The notes below the pieces were generated by a model. The model saw only the letters and a list, made by a program, of their open reading frames with translations, ran no database searches and was not told the origin of the DNA. The translations under genes were made by a program, and so were the position numbers. 5,924 nt of DNA. Source: Spirochaetia bacterium. GTDB lineage: Bacteria > Spirochaetota > Leptospiria > Leptospirales > Leptonemataceae. Below, piece by piece: positions 5,285-5,924 of this stretch. Numbering within the stretch: the first letter of the stretch is position 1; every line of letters starts with the position of its first letter. The stretch lies in contig JAOUOA010000206.1 in the NCBI GenBank assembly GCA_029880625.1, positions 1 to 5,924 on the forward strand, given 5' to 3'.

Positions 5285-5924
5285 TCAAATCAATCCTCTC
5301 AATGAGGAAGCGATTCTTTCCACATTATTGGCTGTCAGGGAAGGGTAAACAGGAATCGCCACAGTCTTTTGAAAAATTCTCTCTGCATTGGGGTATTCCA
5401 GTCTTGCATGACCCATGTAATGGTGCAGCGGAGCTTCCACCGATCGCGTAACTCCGATATGGAGAGAAGAAAAATAACGCTCCACTTCTTCATGGTTTTT
5501 GTTGATTAAAACAGGAAAACGCAGATATGCATCCACACCGGGGTTTTTAAAAAAAGTAAGATGCTTCGTCATGCGAAGAGTTTCAATATATTTAATCCCG
5601 ATTTTTTTGCGTCGGGCGAGAGTCACACCCAGGCGCGAGATTTGATCCAGACCCATCGCGGCTTGAAAATCTTCCAGTCTGTAGTCGAATGAAGGCATAT
5701 TTTCCTGGCGTTTCCCGCCGTAACGCATGGATTGAAGTTTTCCATGGAGTTTGGGATCTGTACAGACAATTACACCGCCGTTTCCGGTCGTGAGCAAATC
5801 AAATTCAGAAAGTCCGCAAACGGCAATATTTCCTTTTGTACCGAAAAATTCGCCTTCAATTTCGGATCCGACAAGTCCCGTGAAATCTTCAATTACAATA
5901 AGGCCCTTTTCCTTAAGGAGCTGG
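5285..5924 (-). CDS. DegT/DnrJ/EryC1/StrS-family protein, C-terminal part, PLP lysine replaced by aspartate (5' end outside window)
   Basis: The frame is open to the window edge and gives 212 codons. Family members are about 370-400 residues, so roughly the first 160-190 are missing. Typical members are PLP-dependent sugar aminotransferases making amino sugars for LPS, capsule or glycans. Recognisable segments, counted from the first visible codon, are VIEDFTGLVGSEI (10-22, keeping the Asp that contacts the PLP ring nitrogen), LLTTGNGGVIV (43-53, family (K)xLTxGEGG), FDYRLEDFQAAMGLDQ (near 79-95, family NYRMxDxQAAxGxxQ), and a C-terminal AIPVYPSLTANNVERI. Aligned from the glycine pair, the Schiff-base lysine position holds D42 (codon 5800-5798), and the Gln of the usual EDAAQ is Gly. 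This copy therefore probably cannot act as a normal aminotransferase. A TTG at 5797 is an internal leucine, not a start. The exported-protein gene follows by 6 nt. Confidence 0.85.
   Translation of the reverse strand, partial: QLLKEKGLIVIEDFTGLVGSEIEGEFFGTKGNIAVCGLSEFDLLTTGNGGVIVCTDPKLHGKLQSMRYGGKRQENMPSFDYRLEDFQAAMGLDQISRLGVTLARRKKIGIKYIETLRMTKHLTFFKNPGVDAYLRFPVLINKNHEEVERYFSSLHIGVTRSVEAPLHHYMGHARLEYPNAERIFQKTVAIPVYPSLTANNVERIASSLRGLI

Noticed and set aside
5795..5797. TTG as a start codon for a 170-residue DegT-like protein
   Set aside because: The frame stays open upstream to the edge and the upstream residues (VIEDFTGLVG, EFFGTKGNIAV) match the family, so TTG is an internal leucine.

Overview
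The window is a compact, moderately AT-rich (about 40% G+C by eye) bacterial segment in which every supported gene lies on the minus strand. Transcription therefore runs from the right edge (position 5924) towards position 1. Two-membrane architecture is suggested by a secreted protein with a signal peptide, a sensor kinase with a large extracytoplasmic domain, and a sugar-aminotransferase-family protein of the kind found in LPS/O-antigen loci. The organism is most likely a Gram-negative. A spirochaete of the Leptospira group or a deltaproteobacterium would fit composition and gene style, but nothing here settles the taxon.

Layout in transcription order: (1) 5924-5285, the C-terminal 212 codons of a DegT/DnrJ/EryC1/StrS-family protein whose 5' end lies outside the window; the position of the PLP-anchoring lysine is occupied by aspartate. 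(2) 5278-4649, a 209-residue exported protein of unknown function, starting 6 nt after the DegT stop. (3) 4648-4414, a 235-nt intergenic gap, the only sizeable gene-free stretch; it probably holds the promoter for the next unit and has a small palindrome just before the kinase start. (4) 4413-1684, a 909-residue membrane hybrid histidine kinase with a duplicated extracytoplasmic helical module, HAMP, a FixL-like PAS domain carrying the haem-site signature, HisKA, HATPase_c and a C-terminal receiver. (5) 1674-763, a zinc-type cation diffusion facilitator with a His-rich N-terminus, GTG start, 9 nt after the kinase stop. (6) 693-7, a class I SAM-dependent methyltransferase, 69 nt further on, with an uncertain start.

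The window thus holds two likely transcription units: the end of an envelope-polysaccharide-like unit (DegT-like protein plus exported protein), and a sensing/transport unit (kinase, metal-efflux transporter, perhaps methyltransferase). The tight kinase-transporter junction suggests translational coupling, so the two products may respond to related conditions; that is inference. No RNA genes, insertion sequences, CRISPR arrays or convincing intrinsic terminators were seen. The points most worth follow-up are the FixL-type PAS inside a membrane kinase with a duplicated IHxFKNYxLR module, and the lysine-less DegT homologue.
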